This document shows positions 25,295 to 36,910 of a stretch of 64,000 nt of DNA, in pieces. Made by a program: the position numbers and the translations under genes. This DNA comes from Corynebacterium sp. J010B-136 (GTDB lineage Bacteria; Actinomycetota; Actinomycetes; Mycobacteriales; Mycobacteriaceae): contig NZ_PUGE01000008.1 in assembly GCF_002967075.1 (NCBI RefSeq), forward strand, positions 1 through 64,000, in the 5' to 3' direction. The notes below the pieces were generated by a model. That model did no database searches and was not told where the DNA came from. It saw nothing but the letters and a program-made list of their open reading frames with translations. The first letter of the stretch is position 1. Each line of letters starts with the position of its first letter.

Positions 25295-27457
25295 GTGACT
25301 CAACAATTGGGCAAAACCGTTGCCGAGCCGGTAAAGAATTCCGAGAAGCTAGACTTCCATGCTCTCAACGCACTGTTGAACCTGTATGACGAAGACGGCA
25401 AAATTCAGTTCGATAAAGACCGCGAAGCTGCCAACCAGTACTTCTTGCAGCACGTAAACCAAAACACGGTCTACTTCCACGACCTGGAAGAAAAGATTGA
25501 ATACTTAGTTGAAAACAAGTACTACGAGCCAGAAGTTATCGAAGCTTATGACTGGGAATTCATTAAGTCCCTGTTTAAGCGCGCTTACAGCTTCAAGTTC
25601 CGCTTTAAGTCATTCTTGGGTGCCTACAAGTACTACACTTCCTACACCCTAAAGACCTTCGACGGTCGTCGTTACTTGGAGCGCTTTGAAGATCGCGTGT
25701 CGATGACTGCGCTTTTCCTCGCAGACGGTGACACCGCAGTTGCCGAAAGCATGGTTGATGAAATCATGTCGGGTCGCTTCCAGCCCGCAACCCCAACCTT
25801 CCTCAACGCTGGTAAGGCACAGCGTGGCGAGCTTGTTTCCTGCTTCCTGTTGCGTATCGAAGACAACATGGAGTCCATCGGACGCGCCATTAACTCCTCC
25901 CTGCAGCTTTCCAAGCGCGGCGGTGGCGTTGCCCTGTTGCTGAGCAACATCCGCGAATCCGGTGCGCCAATTAAGCACATTGAAAACCAGTCTTCGGGCA
26001 TTATCCCGATCATGAAGATGCTGGAAGACGCATTTTCTTACGCTAACCAGCTGGGTGCGCGTCAGGGTGCCGGTGCAGTGTACTTGAACGCTCACCACCC
26101 AGATATCTTGAACTTCCTCGACACCAAGCGCGAAAACGCTGACGAGAAGATCCGCATCAAGACCTTGTCTTTGGGCATTGTCATTCCAGACATCACCTTC
26201 GACCTGGCTAAGCGCAATGAAGATATGTACCTGTTTAGCCCTTATGACGTTGAGCGCGTCTACGGCAAGCCATTTGGTGATATTTCCGTTTCTGAGCACT
26301 ACGCAGAAATGGTCGAAGACCCACGCATTACCAAGAAGAAGATTAACGCACGTCACTTCTTCCAGACCGTTGCTGAGCTGCAGTTTGAATCCGGTTACCC
26401 ATACATCATGTTTGAGGACACCGTAAACAATGCGAACCCAGTAAAGACTGGTCGCATCAACATGTCGAACCTGTGCTCCGAGATTCTGCAGGTCAACTCC
26501 CCATCCTCTTTCAACGATGACTTGAGCTACGAGGAAATGGGCAGTGACATCTCCTGCAACCTCGGCTCCATGAACATTGCTTTGGCGATGGATTCTCCAG
26601 ACTTCGGTGGCACGGTCGAAGCAGCTATTCGCGGCCTGACCGCAGTAGCGGACAAGACCTCTATCGATTCCGTCCCATCGATCCGCCACGGCAATGACCA
26701 GTCTCATGCCATCGGCCTGGGCCAGATGAACCTCCACGGCTACTTGGGCCGTGAGCACATCTACTACGGCTCTGAAGAAGGCTTGGACTTTACCAATGCT
26801 TACTTCGCGGCAGTTTTGTACGCAGCACTGTGTGCTTCCAACAAGATTGCCAAGGAGCGCGGCGAGACCTTTAGCGAGTTCAAGGACTCCGACTACGCTT
26901 CCGGCGTATTCTTCGACCGTTACGATCCAGCAGAGTTTGCACCACAGACCGATAAGGTCAAGGAGCTTTTTGCGAACTCCACCATCCACACCCCAAGTGC
27001 GGAAGACTGGGCAGATCTCAAGGCTGAGGTTATGGAGCACGGTCTCTACAACCGCAACCTACAGGCAGTTCCACCAACTGGTTCGATCTCCTACATCAAC
27101 AACTCCACTTCCTCGATTCACCCAATCGCTTCCAAGATTGAGATTCGCAAGGAAGGCAAGATTGGTCGTGTCTACTACCCAGCTCCACACATGGACAACG
27201 ACAATCTTGATTATTTCCAGGATGCATACGAGGTCGGTCACGAAAAGATCATCGACACCTATGCGGTTGCTACGAAGTATGTGGACCAGGGCTTGTCTTT
27301 GACCTTGTTCTTCAAGGACACCGCGACCACCCGCGATATCAACCGCGCGCAGATCTACGCATGGCGCAAGGGCATTAAGACCTTGTACTACATCCGCTTG
27401 CGTCAGATGGCGCTGGCTGGAACCGAGATTGAAGGTTGCGTCTCCTGCATGCTCTAA
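25295..27457 (+). CDS. nrdE: Class Ib ribonucleotide reductase, catalytic subunit
   Basis: Large subunit (720 residues from this start) that reduces ribonucleoside diphosphates. Seen are [20 protein letters not shown] with the first redox cysteine, NLCSEI with the thiyl-radical cysteine, LGSMNIAL, the [15 protein letters not shown] loop and the C-terminal CVSC pair that is re-reduced by NrdH. It lacks the N-terminal ATP-cone, as expected for class Ib. The GTG at 25295 (protein starting TQQLGKTV) is preferred; an in-frame GTG at 25286 lies at a better distance from AAAGG, and an ATG at 25274 overlaps that site. Confidence 0.95.
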   Translation: MTQQLGKTVAEPVKNSEKLDFHALNALLNLYDEDGKIQFDKDREAANQYFLQHVNQNTVYFHDLEEKIEYLVENKYYEPEVIEAYDWEFIKSLFKRAYSFKFRFKSFLGAYKYYTSYTLKTFDGRRYLERFEDRVSMTALFLADGDTAVAESMVDEIMSGRFQPATPTFLNAGKAQRGELVSCFLLRIEDNMESIGRAINSSLQLSKRGGGVALLLSNIRESGAPIKHIENQSSGIIPIMKMLEDAFSYANQLGARQGAGAVYLNAHHPDILNFLDTKRENADEKIRIKTLSLGIVIPDITFDLAKRNEDMYLFSPYDVERVYGKPFGDISVSEHYAEMVEDPRITKKKINARHFFQTVAELQFESGYPYIMFEDTVNNANPVKTGRINMSNLCSEILQVNSPSSFNDDLSYEEMGSDISCNLGSMNIALAMDSPDFGGTVEAAIRGLTAVADKTSIDSVPSIRHGNDQSHAIGLGQMNLHGYLGREHIYYGSEEGLDFTNAYFAAVLYAALCASNKIAKERGETFSEFKDSDYASGVFFDRYDPAEFAPQTDKVKELFANSTIHTPSAEDWADLKAEVMEHGLYNRNLQAVPPTGSISYINNSTSSIHPIASKIEIRKEGKIGRVYYPAPHMDNDNLDYFQDAYEVGHEKIIDTYAVATKYVDQGLSLTLFFKDTATTRDINRAQIYAWRKGIKTLYYIRLRQMALAGTEIEGCVSCML

Positions 27458-27502
27458 AGCTAACTTTCATCGCTGCCAATAAGTAGCGAGGGAAGATAGC
27501 CG

Positions 27503-27548
27503 AAAGCCTGAGATAGCTTCACACAATGTGTTGCTACCTCAGGCTTTT
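27503..27548 (+). terminator. Terminator between nrdE and the GntR gene
   Basis: AAAGCCTGAG (27503-27512) pairs with CTCAGGCTTT; a further TAGC/GCTA and CACA/TGTG extend the stem, and a TTTT run follows. Because the flanking bases are A-rich on the other side it may also serve the convergent GntR gene. Confidence 0.85.
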
Positions 27549-27566
27549 AGCGTTTTCACTGCTGGG

Positions 27567-28280
27567 CTAGCGGTAGAGTTGCTCCGCTTCATCGCGGCTG
27601 TCTAAAAGAACGCGGCGCGAAATATTTTGCGCATCCACGTGATTGCCAGCTTTAATGGCTTCTGCCAATTCCACGTGTAGGGCTGCGGTTTTGCCAATGG
27701 GGTTGCGCTTTTGGGAACCGAACACTGAGCGACCTTTCAAAATCGCGAGTAGCGACGGCGCCAAGGAAACAAACATCTCATTATGAGATGCCGTAAAAAT
27801 CAGAGTGTGGAATTTGAGATCCACCTCGAGTGCTTCTCCCACCCTCGATGATGGGCGCTCCTCTAATTCCACCAAGCGGTGAGCGAGCGCCAGAATCTCC
27901 GCTCGCTCATCATCGGTTGCCGCACCCGCGGCGACTGATGCCGCGATGGGCTCAACGGCAAAGCGCAGTTGATTGAGCGATCTTTGCTGTGCCGGTCGAG
28001 CCTTATCGTTGGTTAAGCGCCACCGAATCACCGTTGGATCGAAGCTGACCCAACTTGATTGGGGAAGAACCGTGAGGCCTACTCGCGGCGAAGTTTTTAC
28101 CAGCCCCATGTGCTCGAGTGTGCGCATGGTTTCACGGGCGACCGTGCGCGAGACATCGAATTTTCTTTCAATATCTGTCAACGTGAATGTCTGCCCAACT
28201 TTCATCACGCCGGCCACAATATCTGTACCAATAGAATCTAAAACTGGGTTCACCAAAGGCACACGCTGTGAATCAGTCAT
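27567..28280 (-). CDS. GntR/FCD family transcriptional regulator
   Basis: Regulator of 237 residues. The N-terminal winged helix has FTLTDIERKFDVSRTVARET and TLEHMGLV; the C-terminal two-thirds is an all-helical FCD domain with the metal/ligand histidine pattern (FHTLIFTASHNEM and later ALHVELAEAI). FCD members usually sense organic acids or sugar acids. It is inserted between nrdE and nrdF on the opposite strand. I see no reason to tie it to nucleotide metabolism; it may control a distant operon. A palindrome lies 28 bases upstream of its start. Confidence 0.9.
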   Translation of the reverse strand: MTDSQRVPLVNPVLDSIGTDIVAGVMKVGQTFTLTDIERKFDVSRTVARETMRTLEHMGLVKTSPRVGLTVLPQSSWVSFDPTVIRWRLTNDKARPAQQRSLNQLRFAVEPIAASVAAGAATDDERAEILALAHRLVELEERPSSRVGEALEVDLKFHTLIFTASHNEMFVSLAPSLLAILKGRSVFGSQKRNPIGKTAALHVELAEAIKAGNHVDAQNISRRVLLDSRDEAEQLYR

Positions 28281-28307
28281 AAACGTTTAACCTCCCAGTA
28301 ATTCGGC

Positions 28308-28319
28308 GTTTGTACAAAC
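28308..28319. promoter_or_regulatory. Candidate operator of the GntR/FCD regulator
   Basis: GTTTGTACAAAC is a perfect 12-bp palindrome containing TTGTACAA, of the TNGTNNNACNA type bound by FadR-subfamily GntR proteins. Its place 28 bases before the start codon suggests autoregulation. Confidence 0.55.
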
Positions 28320-29617
<1,298 letters not shown>

Positions 29618-29652
29618 AATAGCCTGCCAGGCATAGATAGCTATTGCCTGAT

Positions 29653-29692
29653 AAGCGGCGGATGATTCACGTAGTGAGCCTCCGCCGCTTTT
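29653..29692 (+). terminator. Terminator behind nrdF
   Basis: Ten-base-pair perfect stem AAGCGGCGGA (29653-29662) with TCCGCCGCTT (29681-29690), 18-base loop and T run. Confidence 0.85.
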
Positions 29693-30092
29693 GTGATCGT
29701 GGGGGTTACCCAAAGTGTCGGAAATGCTCGTGATCGGCGAAAATGCCCATGAATTCATATTTGGCAAGCTTTGCTAATGACCGCGCATCATTCTATTGGA
29801 TGACAACAACTGGGGGGTTGAAGCGGGGAGTTGGGGGAGGTTTTGCCAGGGAATTCAACGGAAAACTGTGGCGTATCCCACCTAAATTTATGGAACCGTT
29901 CTGAAGGCTCATTCGTGCGCCCCGTTCGTACTGGGACAACAGCGTCACTTTAGTAACAAAGCCCTAATCAGACGGGGGAGGGAAGATTATGATGAGCTGG
30001 CAATAAGGGAAAATAGTGCCTAATATAAGGCAGGTAAACCTTTAAGCACTTCAGGTTTGGTTCTGTCGTGCTTTGTATTCAGGAGGAAAACA
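29693..30092 (+). promoter_or_regulatory. Long leader/promoter region of ctaD
   Basis: Four hundred bases with no gene. They contain G-rich runs (GGGGGGTTG, GTTGGGGGAGG) and, at 29867-29882, TGTGGCGTATCCCACC, which matches the GlxR/CRP pattern TGTGAN6TCACA at 7 of 10 positions. AGGAGG lies close to the ctaD ATG. Confidence 0.4.
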
Positions 30093-31790
30093 ATGACCGC
30101 TGTGGCGCCACGGCTAGACGATTATGTCCAGCCAACTCGTCCAGAGCCTTCCGGAAATGGAAAACCCGGTTCAAAGGCCTGGATGATGCTGACCACCACC
30201 GACCACAAGCAGCTAGGCATCATGTACATCATCATGTCCCTCGGCTTCTTCTTCCTCGGTGGCTTGATGGCACTGCTGATCCGCGCTGAGCTTTTCACCC
30301 CGGGTCTCCAGTTCCTTTCTAACGAACAGTACAACCAGCTGTTCACCATGCACGGCACCGTAATGCTGCTGCTGTTCTCAACCCCAGTCGTGTGGGGCTT
30401 CGCGAACTTCGTGCTTCCACTGCAAATCGGTGCTCCTGACGTGGCTTTCCCACGTTTGAACTCATTCGGTTTCTGGATCACCTCCGTTGGCGGACTTGTC
30501 ATGCTGTCTGGTTTCTTGACCCCAGGTGGCGCAGCTGACTTCGGTTGGACCATGTACATGCCTTTGGCTGACGGTGTTCACACCCCAGGCGTTGGCGCAG
30601 ACATGTGGATCATTGGTGTTGGCGCAACCGGTATTGGTACCGTGCTTTCCGCTGTCAACATGATCACCACCATTTTGACGATGCGTGCACCGGGCATGAC
30701 CATGTTCCGTCTGCCAATCTTCGTGTGGGGTATTTTCATCACCGCTGTTCTGTCGCTGCTGATCTTCCCACTGCTGCTTGCTGCAGCACTTGGCGTTCTC
30801 TACGACCGCAAGCTTGGCGGCCACATCTACGACTCCGGCAACGGTGGCGCAATTCTGTGGCAGCACCTGTTCTGGTTCTTCGGACACCCTGAGGTCTACG
30901 TTATTGCGTTGCCATTCTTCGGTATCGTTTCTGAAGTTGTCCCAGTGTTCTCCCGTAAGCCACTGTTTGGCTACACCGGCATGGTCTTCGCAATGCTCGC
31001 AATTGGTGCACTGTCGATGGCTGTTTGGGCACACCACATGTTCGTAACCGGTGCGGTTCTGCTTCCGTTCTTCTCGTTCATGACATTCCTTATTGCGGTA
31101 CCGACCGGTATGAAGTTCTTCAACTGGGTCGGCACCATGTGGAAGGGTCACATCACCTGGGACACCCCAATGATTTGGGCCATGGGCTTCATGGGCACCT
31201 TCCTCTTCGGTGGTATGACCGGCGTTATGTTGGCAGCTCCAGCATTGGACTTCCACTTGGCTGAGTCTTACTTCCTGATTGCGCACTTCCACTACACCGT
31301 CTTCGGTACCGTTGTATTCTCTGCATTTGCTGGCTTGTACTTCTGGTTCCCTAAGATGACCGGTCGTATGCTGGATGAGCGTCTGGGCAAGATCCACTTC
31401 TGGTTGACCTTCATTGGTTTCCACGGCACCTTCTTGATTCAGCACTGGGTCGGCAACATGGGTATGCCACGTCGTTACGCGGACTACCTGGAGTCTGATG
31501 GATTCACCATCTTCAACCAGATCTCCACGGTATTCTCCTTCATCTTGGGTGCATCCGTCATCCCACTGGTATGGAACATCTTCAAGTCCTACCGTTACGG
31601 CGAAATCGTTACCGTTGATGACCCATGGGGCTACGGTAACTCCCTGGAGTGGGCAACCTCTTGCCCTCCTCCACGCCACAACTTCGAGTCCTTGCCACGC
31701 ATCCGTTCTGAGCGTCCAGCCTTCGAGCTGCACTACCCTCACATGGTTAAGCGTCTGCGCAGCGAAGCGCACTTTGGTCCAGGACACTAG
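30093..31790 (+). CDS. ctaD: Cytochrome c oxidase (aa3) subunit I
   Basis: Catalytic subunit (565 residues, 12 helices) of the aa3 terminal oxidase. Heme and copper ligands are in [10 protein letters not shown] (helix 2), [11 protein letters not shown] (CuB His and cross-linked Tyr), WAHHMF and AHFHYTVFG. In actinobacteria it works in a supercomplex with cytochrome bcc. The ATG at 30093 with AGGAGG five bases before is chosen over a longer frame. The other oxidase genes (ctaC, ctaE, ctaF) are not in the window, as usual in corynebacteria where ctaD stands alone. Confidence 0.97.
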   Translation: MTAVAPRLDDYVQPTRPEPSGNGKPGSKAWMMLTTTDHKQLGIMYIIMSLGFFFLGGLMALLIRAELFTPGLQFLSNEQYNQLFTMHGTVMLLLFSTPVVWGFANFVLPLQIGAPDVAFPRLNSFGFWITSVGGLVMLSGFLTPGGAADFGWTMYMPLADGVHTPGVGADMWIIGVGATGIGTVLSAVNMITTILTMRAPGMTMFRLPIFVWGIFITAVLSLLIFPLLLAAALGVLYDRKLGGHIYDSGNGGAILWQHLFWFFGHPEVYVIALPFFGIVSEVVPVFSRKPLFGYTGMVFAMLAIGALSMAVWAHHMFVTGAVLLPFFSFMTFLIAVPTGMKFFNWVGTMWKGHITWDTPMIWAMGFMGTFLFGGMTGVMLAAPALDFHLAESYFLIAHFHYTVFGTVVFSAFAGLYFWFPKMTGRMLDERLGKIHFWLTFIGFHGTFLIQHWVGNMGMPRRYADYLESDGFTIFNQISTVFSFILGASVIPLVWNIFKSYRYGEIVTVDDPWGYGNSLEWATSCPPPRHNFESLPRIRSERPAFELHYPHMVKRLRSEAHFGPGH

Positions 31791-31837
31791 ATTGGATAGA
31801 ATTAGTGCCTAAGCACTATTCATCCTCCTGACACTTC

Positions 31838-31868
31838 GCCACCTCCCGGTTCCTCGGGAGGTGGCTTT
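31838..31868 (+). terminator. Terminator behind ctaD
   Basis: Stem GCCACCTCCCG (31838-31848) with CGGGAGGTGGC (31855-31865), six-base loop, short T run. It lies just before serB. Confidence 0.85.
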
Positions 31869-31884
31869 GTCGTATCATGGCTAC

Positions 31885-32763
31885 GTGATATCTACTCATC
31901 TATTGATAATTGTTGGCCCTTCCATCCCAGACAATCTCCTTAATGATTTCGAGAAATTAGGAGTAGTCATCCTCGAGCAGCGCCCGGTACCGACCGATGC
32001 GCTCGACGGTGTTGAACTGGTGGTTAAATTTGAGGGCTCGGCGGCAGACCTTTCTGCAGTAGCCTCCGAGCATGGGGTCGATGTTGCCCTGTTACCCGTG
32101 GGAAGTTCTGTTTCCCGCGGTCTTATCTGCCTCGACTGTGACTCCACTTTGATTACGGGTGAGGTCATTGAAATGCTGGCGGCACACGCCGGCAAAGAAG
32201 CAGAAGTCGCAGAGGTGACCGATCGTGCGATGCGCGGCGAACTCGACTTCGAGGAGTCTTTGCGTGAACGTGTGGCAGTGCTGGAGGGGCTGGATGAATC
32301 AGTGATTGCTTCAGTCTCCCAGGCGATCGAATTAACCCCTGGGGTAAAAGATGCCTTGGCAACCTTGAAGGCCGAGGGTTACCGCGTAGCTGTGGTTTCC
32401 GGCGGCTTTATCCAGGTACTAGAACCACTAGCGCGTGAGCTGGGCTTGGATTATGTCCGGGCAAATACTTTAGAAATTGAAGACGGCCGCCTAACTGGTC
32501 GCGTCACAGGCAAAGTCGTAGACCGCAAGGCAAAAGAAGAATTCCTGCGGGAGTTCGCAGCGGACTTGGGCCTGGAAATGGAACAGACAGTCGCTGTTGG
32601 CGATGGCGCGAATGACATTGACATGATCAATGCTTCTGGCTTGGGTATTGCTTTCAACGCCAAACCAGCGTTGCGCGAGCACGCCGATGTGTCTATCCAC
32701 CTTCCGACCTTGGCGGGGTTGGTGCAGATTCTCGGGGCGCAGGCCTTGGGAGATGACAAGTAG
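31885..32763 (+). CDS. serB: Phosphoserine phosphatase
   Basis: Last step of serine synthesis. The first 75 residues look like a regulatory ACT-type domain; the HAD hydrolase domain follows with the nucleophile motif CLDCDST (Asp84 and Asp86), the VVSGGF motif II, the lysine of motif III and GDGANDIDMI as motif IV. The GTG at 31885 is chosen because the longer frame would begin inside the ctaD terminator. A TATCAT -10-like element lies six bases before this GTG and there is no ribosome-binding site, so the mRNA may be leaderless. Confidence 0.93.
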   Translation: MISTHLLIIVGPSIPDNLLNDFEKLGVVILEQRPVPTDALDGVELVVKFEGSAADLSAVASEHGVDVALLPVGSSVSRGLICLDCDSTLITGEVIEMLAAHAGKEAEVAEVTDRAMRGELDFEESLRERVAVLEGLDESVIASVSQAIELTPGVKDALATLKAEGYRVAVVSGGFIQVLEPLARELGLDYVRANTLEIEDGRLTGRVTGKVVDRKAKEEFLREFAADLGLEMEQTVAVGDGANDIDMINASGLGIAFNAKPALREHADVSIHLPTLAGLVQILGAQALGDDK

Positions 32764-33500
32764 TGCCACCAGAGTTCCTCACAGCGCACAAGCTGCTTGT
32801 CGATGCCTGCACGGGCCGTTCCTGGCGCGACATCGACGAAGATCCGCAGCATCCAGAAACCGTTCAAGCGATGCAAATAGCGCTGAATTTACCTAAGGCC
32901 ACTCCGCCATCACGCATTGAGGTCCTAGAATCTGCAGCGCGTGCTGTCGTTGCTGTGTGCCTGGATGAGCGGGCAGGCCAAGATGGATTCTTCGCGGAAG
33001 CATTAGGGCAGTGGTACGGCCACCGTATCCGCAAGGTCGCCCGACGTGCGCGCAATAAGGCGTGGGAAGACGTGCAAGGCCTGACCGGAGTAACGGTCAG
33101 TAATCAAGCCCGGGCTTTTATTCCTTCAGCAGTGAAGGATGTCCCCGCACCGATTGCGAAACTACAAATCGGACACACTGATCTCCCGCACGAAGAGGTT
33201 GGTGCGCCTTTAGCTAATGCGCCGGTAATTTACGTGGATAACACCTTGGAGATGACCGCGGGTAAGGCTGCAGCCCAAGTCGGACACGGGTCGATGCTCT
33301 ACGCTGCGTCCTTGAGTGCGCAAGAGGTTTGGAAGTGGAAGCAACAGGACTTTCTACTCAGTGTGCGCGAAGTACCCCGTGAAGTCTTTAACAAAGCCCT
33401 CGAGGTACCTGATGCCGTGGTTATCCGCGATGCCGGTTATACCGAGGTGGCACCTGACTCCGCGACGGTAGTCGCCTTGCCTTCGCCGTTAGGAAGCTAG
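32763..33500 (+). CDS. Peptidyl-tRNA hydrolase 2 (Pth2) domain protein
   Basis: A 245-residue protein whose last 100 residues match the Pth2 fold, including YVDNTLEMTAGKAAAQVGHGS (the catalytic lysine/aspartate helix region, here KAAAQ) and VVIRDAGYTEVAPDS near the end. Pth2 enzymes free tRNA from stalled peptidyl-tRNA. The N-terminal 130 residues (DACTGRSWRDIDE and an Arg-rich helix) are an extension with no domain I recognise. The GTG start overlaps the serB stop by one base. Its end overlaps dinG from the other side. Confidence 0.75.
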   Translation: MPPEFLTAHKLLVDACTGRSWRDIDEDPQHPETVQAMQIALNLPKATPPSRIEVLESAARAVVAVCLDERAGQDGFFAEALGQWYGHRIRKVARRARNKAWEDVQGLTGVTVSNQARAFIPSAVKDVPAPIAKLQIGHTDLPHEEVGAPLANAPVIYVDNTLEMTAGKAAAQVGHGSMLYAASLSAQEVWKWKQQDFLLSVREVPREVFNKALEVPDAVVIRDAGYTEVAPDSATVVALPSPLGS

Positions 33501-35449
33501 GATGCCACGAGGCGCTTGAGCGCGCCACGCACGGTGTCAGGGTTGGTGGTGGGCCAAAATTGCGGCATGGAATTTTTCAGGAATCCGCCGTAGCGTTTGG
33601 TCTCCAAGCGGTTGTCTAACACCGCAACTACGCCGCGGTCGCTGGTGGAGCGCAGCAAACGGCCAGCACCTTGGGCCATGAGCAGCGCAGCGTGGGTGGC
33701 AGAGACTTCCATAAACCCCTTGCGGCCGGCGGCGTTAGCTGCCTCCGTGCGTGCCTGCAGCAGCGGCTGGTCGGGGCGGGGAAAAGGAATGCGGTCAATT
33801 AGCACTAAAGAACACGCAGGCCCTGGCACGTCCACACCCTGCCATAGGGTTAGGGTGCCAAAGAGGCAGGAATTTTCATGCTTGGAAAATTTCTCCACCA
33901 ACGCACCCGTGGTGTCTTGGCCTTGGACGTAGATATCAAAAGGTATCTGCATCCGCAGTTTCTCTGCGGCCTCTTCTGCTGCCCGACGCGACGAGAATAG
34001 CCCTAAGGTGCGGCCGCCGGCGGCCATGATGAGCTCTTTCATCTCTTTCAACGTCTCTTCGGCAATGCCATCGCGCCCCGGGGCAGGCAGATGAGACGCC
34101 ACGTATAAAATGCCCGATTTGGCGGGATTAAATGGCGTGCCGGCATCCATGGAGTCCCACGTGCCCTTCGGCATCCCCCACTGCGCAGCCATCGCATCAA
34201 AGCGGCCGCCGAGCGCCAGCGTTGCTGAAGTCAGCACGACGGTATTTTGCCCAAAGAGGTTCTCGCGCAGCATATCTGCCACCGATAACGGGGCAACCGC
34301 CAAAGAAGAATCGTCCACCCAGACCACGTCATCTTGGTCAGCGGCATCATCGGTGTCAAAGACTTCCAAGATACGGTGAATGGTCTCGGCCATCTCTGAT
34401 AGGTGGTTAGTCAGGTTCTGGCGTTCAGCGAATTTCTCCGGGTCATTGGTGGACTCACCTTCGCTAGGGCGGGAAACAGCAGTCTTGCACTCAATGATTG
34501 CAGTGGCCAAGCCGTCGAGCTGATTCTTGGACGGCTCATCCATATCCACCCACCGGCCGGAGTCATAGGAATCGATGAAGATCGCAAAATCATCGGCAAG
34601 CTCTGCTAGGCGGATATCTTTGCCTTCAGCACCTAAAGACTTAGCGCGGTTTGCGGCCATCTTGATGGCACGCGCATTAATCTCTGCAGTGGCCACGGAA
34701 GTAATACGAGCATCCAGCTCGTGTGCCTCATCCACAATCACCACGTCATGTTCGGGCAAGATATTGGTTTCCGCGGCGGCATCGATAGCCAAAAGTGCGT
34801 GGTTGGTCACCACGATATCGACCTGAGATGCCTTCTGTTTGGCCAATTCGGCGAAACAATCCTCGCTTTGGGGACAGCGGGATGCCCCCAAGCATTCGCG
34901 TGAGGTGACAGATACCTGCCGCCATGCGAGATCGGGAACGCCGGGGACTAAATCATCCCGGTCACCAGTTTCGGTTTCATCAACCCACTCAAAAACCCGC
35001 TTAACGTGCTTGCCGGTCCAGGAAATATCCTCATCTTCGAGCAGCGTTTCATCGGGCTCAAATCCTGCCTGCGCAACCTTGTTAAGACAAGCGTAGTTGT
35101 TGCGGCCCTTCATAATCGCAAACGTAGGTTTGCGTTGCATATGTGGCTCCAGTGCCTCCACCAACCGGGGAAGGTCGCGCTCTACCAGCTGGCGCTGCAA
35201 CGCAATGGTTGCGGTAGAGACAATGATGCTGGAGCCCGTATTATGCGCATGACGAATCGCCGGCACCAGATAGGCTAAAGACTTGCCTGTACCGGTGCCA
35301 GCTTGCACAGCCAAGTGGCGTTCGGACTCTAAAGCTTTAGTGACAGCTTGAGCCATAGCGTGCTGGCCATCGCGGCGGGCACCACCCAAGGCAGCTACGG
35401 CTTGGTCTAGCAATTCTTCCGTTGTCTGATTGAGGGGTTCGTCATTCAC
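33497..35449 (-). CDS. dinG: DinG/XPD-type ATP-dependent helicase
   Basis: Superfamily 2 helicase (650 residues) of the DinG/YoaA group, which unwinds forked or R-loop DNA. Walker A GTGTGKS (about 52-58) and VIVDEAHELD (DEAH box) are present. Four cysteines (in NNYACLN, ECLGASRC and EDCFAE) are spaced as for the 4Fe-4S cluster of XPD/DinG. The C-terminal helicase half ends with MAQGAGRLLRSTSDRG. Located as in M. tuberculosis, beside pncB and clpS. Confidence 0.92.
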   Translation of the reverse strand: MNDEPLNQTTEELLDQAVAALGGARRDGQHAMAQAVTKALESERHLAVQAGTGTGKSLAYLVPAIRHAHNTGSSIIVSTATIALQRQLVERDLPRLVEALEPHMQRKPTFAIMKGRNNYACLNKVAQAGFEPDETLLEDEDISWTGKHVKRVFEWVDETETGDRDDLVPGVPDLAWRQVSVTSRECLGASRCPQSEDCFAELAKQKASQVDIVVTNHALLAIDAAAETNILPEHDVVIVDEAHELDARITSVATAEINARAIKMAANRAKSLGAEGKDIRLAELADDFAIFIDSYDSGRWVDMDEPSKNQLDGLATAIIECKTAVSRPSEGESTNDPEKFAERQNLTNHLSEMAETIHRILEVFDTDDAADQDDVVWVDDSSLAVAPLSVADMLRENLFGQNTVVLTSATLALGGRFDAMAAQWGMPKGTWDSMDAGTPFNPAKSGILYVASHLPAPGRDGIAEETLKEMKELIMAAGGRTLGLFSSRRAAEEAAEKLRMQIPFDIYVQGQDTTGALVEKFSKHENSCLFGTLTLWQGVDVPGPACSLVLIDRIPFPRPDQPLLQARTEAANAAGRKGFMEVSATHAALLMAQGAGRLLRSTSDRGVVAVLDNRLETKRYGGFLKNSMPQFWPTTNPDTVRGALKRLVAS

Positions 35450-35515
35450 CTCACCGAGTCTAAGCTATCTGCGCAAATCCCCGAAACGGCTTTACCCGCT
35501 GTAAAACGTTTTAAG

Positions 35516-36850
35516 TTATTCGAAGCCCACGTAGCGGGTGTGCACGGCAGGTTCATCGCGCGTCAGCGCCAGGCCTTCCCATGGCAAGGTCTTGATGCTG
35601 TGCGCCAGGTACTCGCGGGATTCATCAAGGCTTGGTTGCTTGTCGACGATTTCCCCGTCCCGAATCAAAGGCACCGTCAGCATCTTGGAGCTTAAGTGAC
35701 CGGTATCAGGCTCCTCGCTATCAAATGGGAAGATAATCTCTTCGATAGCAACGCCAGAGGAACGGTAGGAGCGCAGGGCGCGCTTGGCCCCGCCGACGGA
35801 CTTTTTCGCTTCAGAGCGCTTGGCGACGGGATGTCCATCGACTTCCACGATTTTGTACACCATGCTCGCGGTTGGCGCACCAGAACCAGTGACTACGGAA
35901 GTACCCACACCGTAGACATCCACTGGGTCACCGCGCAGGCCAGCTATTGCAAACTCATCGAGGTCAGAGGAAACCACGATCTTGGTGTTGTGCGCACCTA
36001 AATCATCGAGCTGCTTGCGCACGCGGCGGGTGATGGCGCCTAAGTTTCCAGAGTCAATACGCACTCCGCCTAGTTCTACGCCAGCGACCTCGATGGCGTT
36101 ATTGACGCCCTGGGTGATATCGAAAGTATCTACCAAGAGCGTGGTTTTGACGCCGTGGGCTTCAATTTGGGATTTAAAAGCGGCCTTTTCATTCGCACTG
36201 CCGTCGTCATTGACGTGAGCCAAAGTCCAGGAGTGCGCCGCGGTACCCGATGCCGGAATGCCGTAGCGGGCTGCAGCTTCGAGGTTCGACGTAGATTCAA
36301 AGCCCGCGAGGTAAGCCGCGCGTGCAGCAGTAACTGCCGCCTGCTCATGCGTACGGCGCGAACCCATTTCAATGATTGGGCGGCCATCGGCTGCCACCAC
36401 CATGCGGGAGGCCGCAGAAGCTACCGCGGAATCGGAGTTCATAATCGACAAGATGACGGTTTCTAATAAAACGCACTCGCCGAAGCTGCCGCGAACCGTC
36501 AGCAGCGGGGAGTTAGGGAAAAATAACTCGCCCTCGCGGTAGCCGTCAATCTGCCCTGAAAAGCGGTAATTGCGCAGGTAATCTAATGTCGTTGGATCTA
36601 AAAAGGTCAGGGTTTCTAATTGTTCTTCCGTAAAGCGGAAGTTCTTCACTGCCTCCAGCACGCGCGGAATGCCAGCGACAACACCGTAACGACGTTCATT
36701 AGACAGCCGGCGGGCGAAGACTTCGCAGACAACTGGGCGGTCAGCGGTGCCATCGACAAGCGCTGCTTGCAGCATTGTCAGCTCATACATGTCGGTGAGC
36801 AGTGCCGTGGATGGAGCCGTGGATTGGGAATTATTTAACTGAGGGTTCAC
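35516..36850 (-). CDS. pncB: Nicotinate phosphoribosyltransferase
   Basis: First step of nicotinate salvage to NAD. Family segments include TDMYELTMLQAAL at the N-terminus, the MGSRRTHEQAAV region with the phosphorylated-His neighbourhood, and DTFDITQGV and RIDSGNLG in the phosphoribosyl-binding part. The GTG at 36850 is preferred: a TAGAAT -10-like element lies eight bases before it and no ribosome-binding site is seen, which suggests a leaderless transcript. A start at 36901 would add 17 residues without family similarity. It can supply nadE. Confidence 0.92.
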   Translation of the reverse strand: MNPQLNNSQSTAPSTALLTDMYELTMLQAALVDGTADRPVVCEVFARRLSNERRYGVVAGIPRVLEAVKNFRFTEEQLETLTFLDPTTLDYLRNYRFSGQIDGYREGELFFPNSPLLTVRGSFGECVLLETVILSIMNSDSAVASAASRMVVAADGRPIIEMGSRRTHEQAAVTAARAAYLAGFESTSNLEAAARYGIPASGTAAHSWTLAHVNDDGSANEKAAFKSQIEAHGVKTTLLVDTFDITQGVNNAIEVAGVELGGVRIDSGNLGAITRRVRKQLDDLGAHNTKIVVSSDLDEFAIAGLRGDPVDVYGVGTSVVTGSGAPTASMVYKIVEVDGHPVAKRSEAKKSVGGAKRALRSYRSSGVAIEEIIFPFDSEEPDTGHLSSKMLTVPLIRDGEIVDKQPSLDESREYLAHSIKTLPWEGLALTRDEPAVHTRYVGFE

Positions 36851-36910
36851 AGCGAACAATTCTAGCGCGCGAGATCGATGATCGGCGGCATCTTGGGTCA
36901 AACCCGCGCA

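Noticed and set aside
25649..27040. Open frame of 463 codons antisense to nrdE
   Set aside because: Codon-bias artefact of the strongly expressed nrdE; no domain, no ribosome-binding site.
30462..31787. Long open frame (441 codons) antisense to ctaD
   Set aside because: It exactly shadows a highly expressed gene with biased codon use, and its translation (rich in His, Trp, Glu and Val, no hydrophobic core) resembles no protein.
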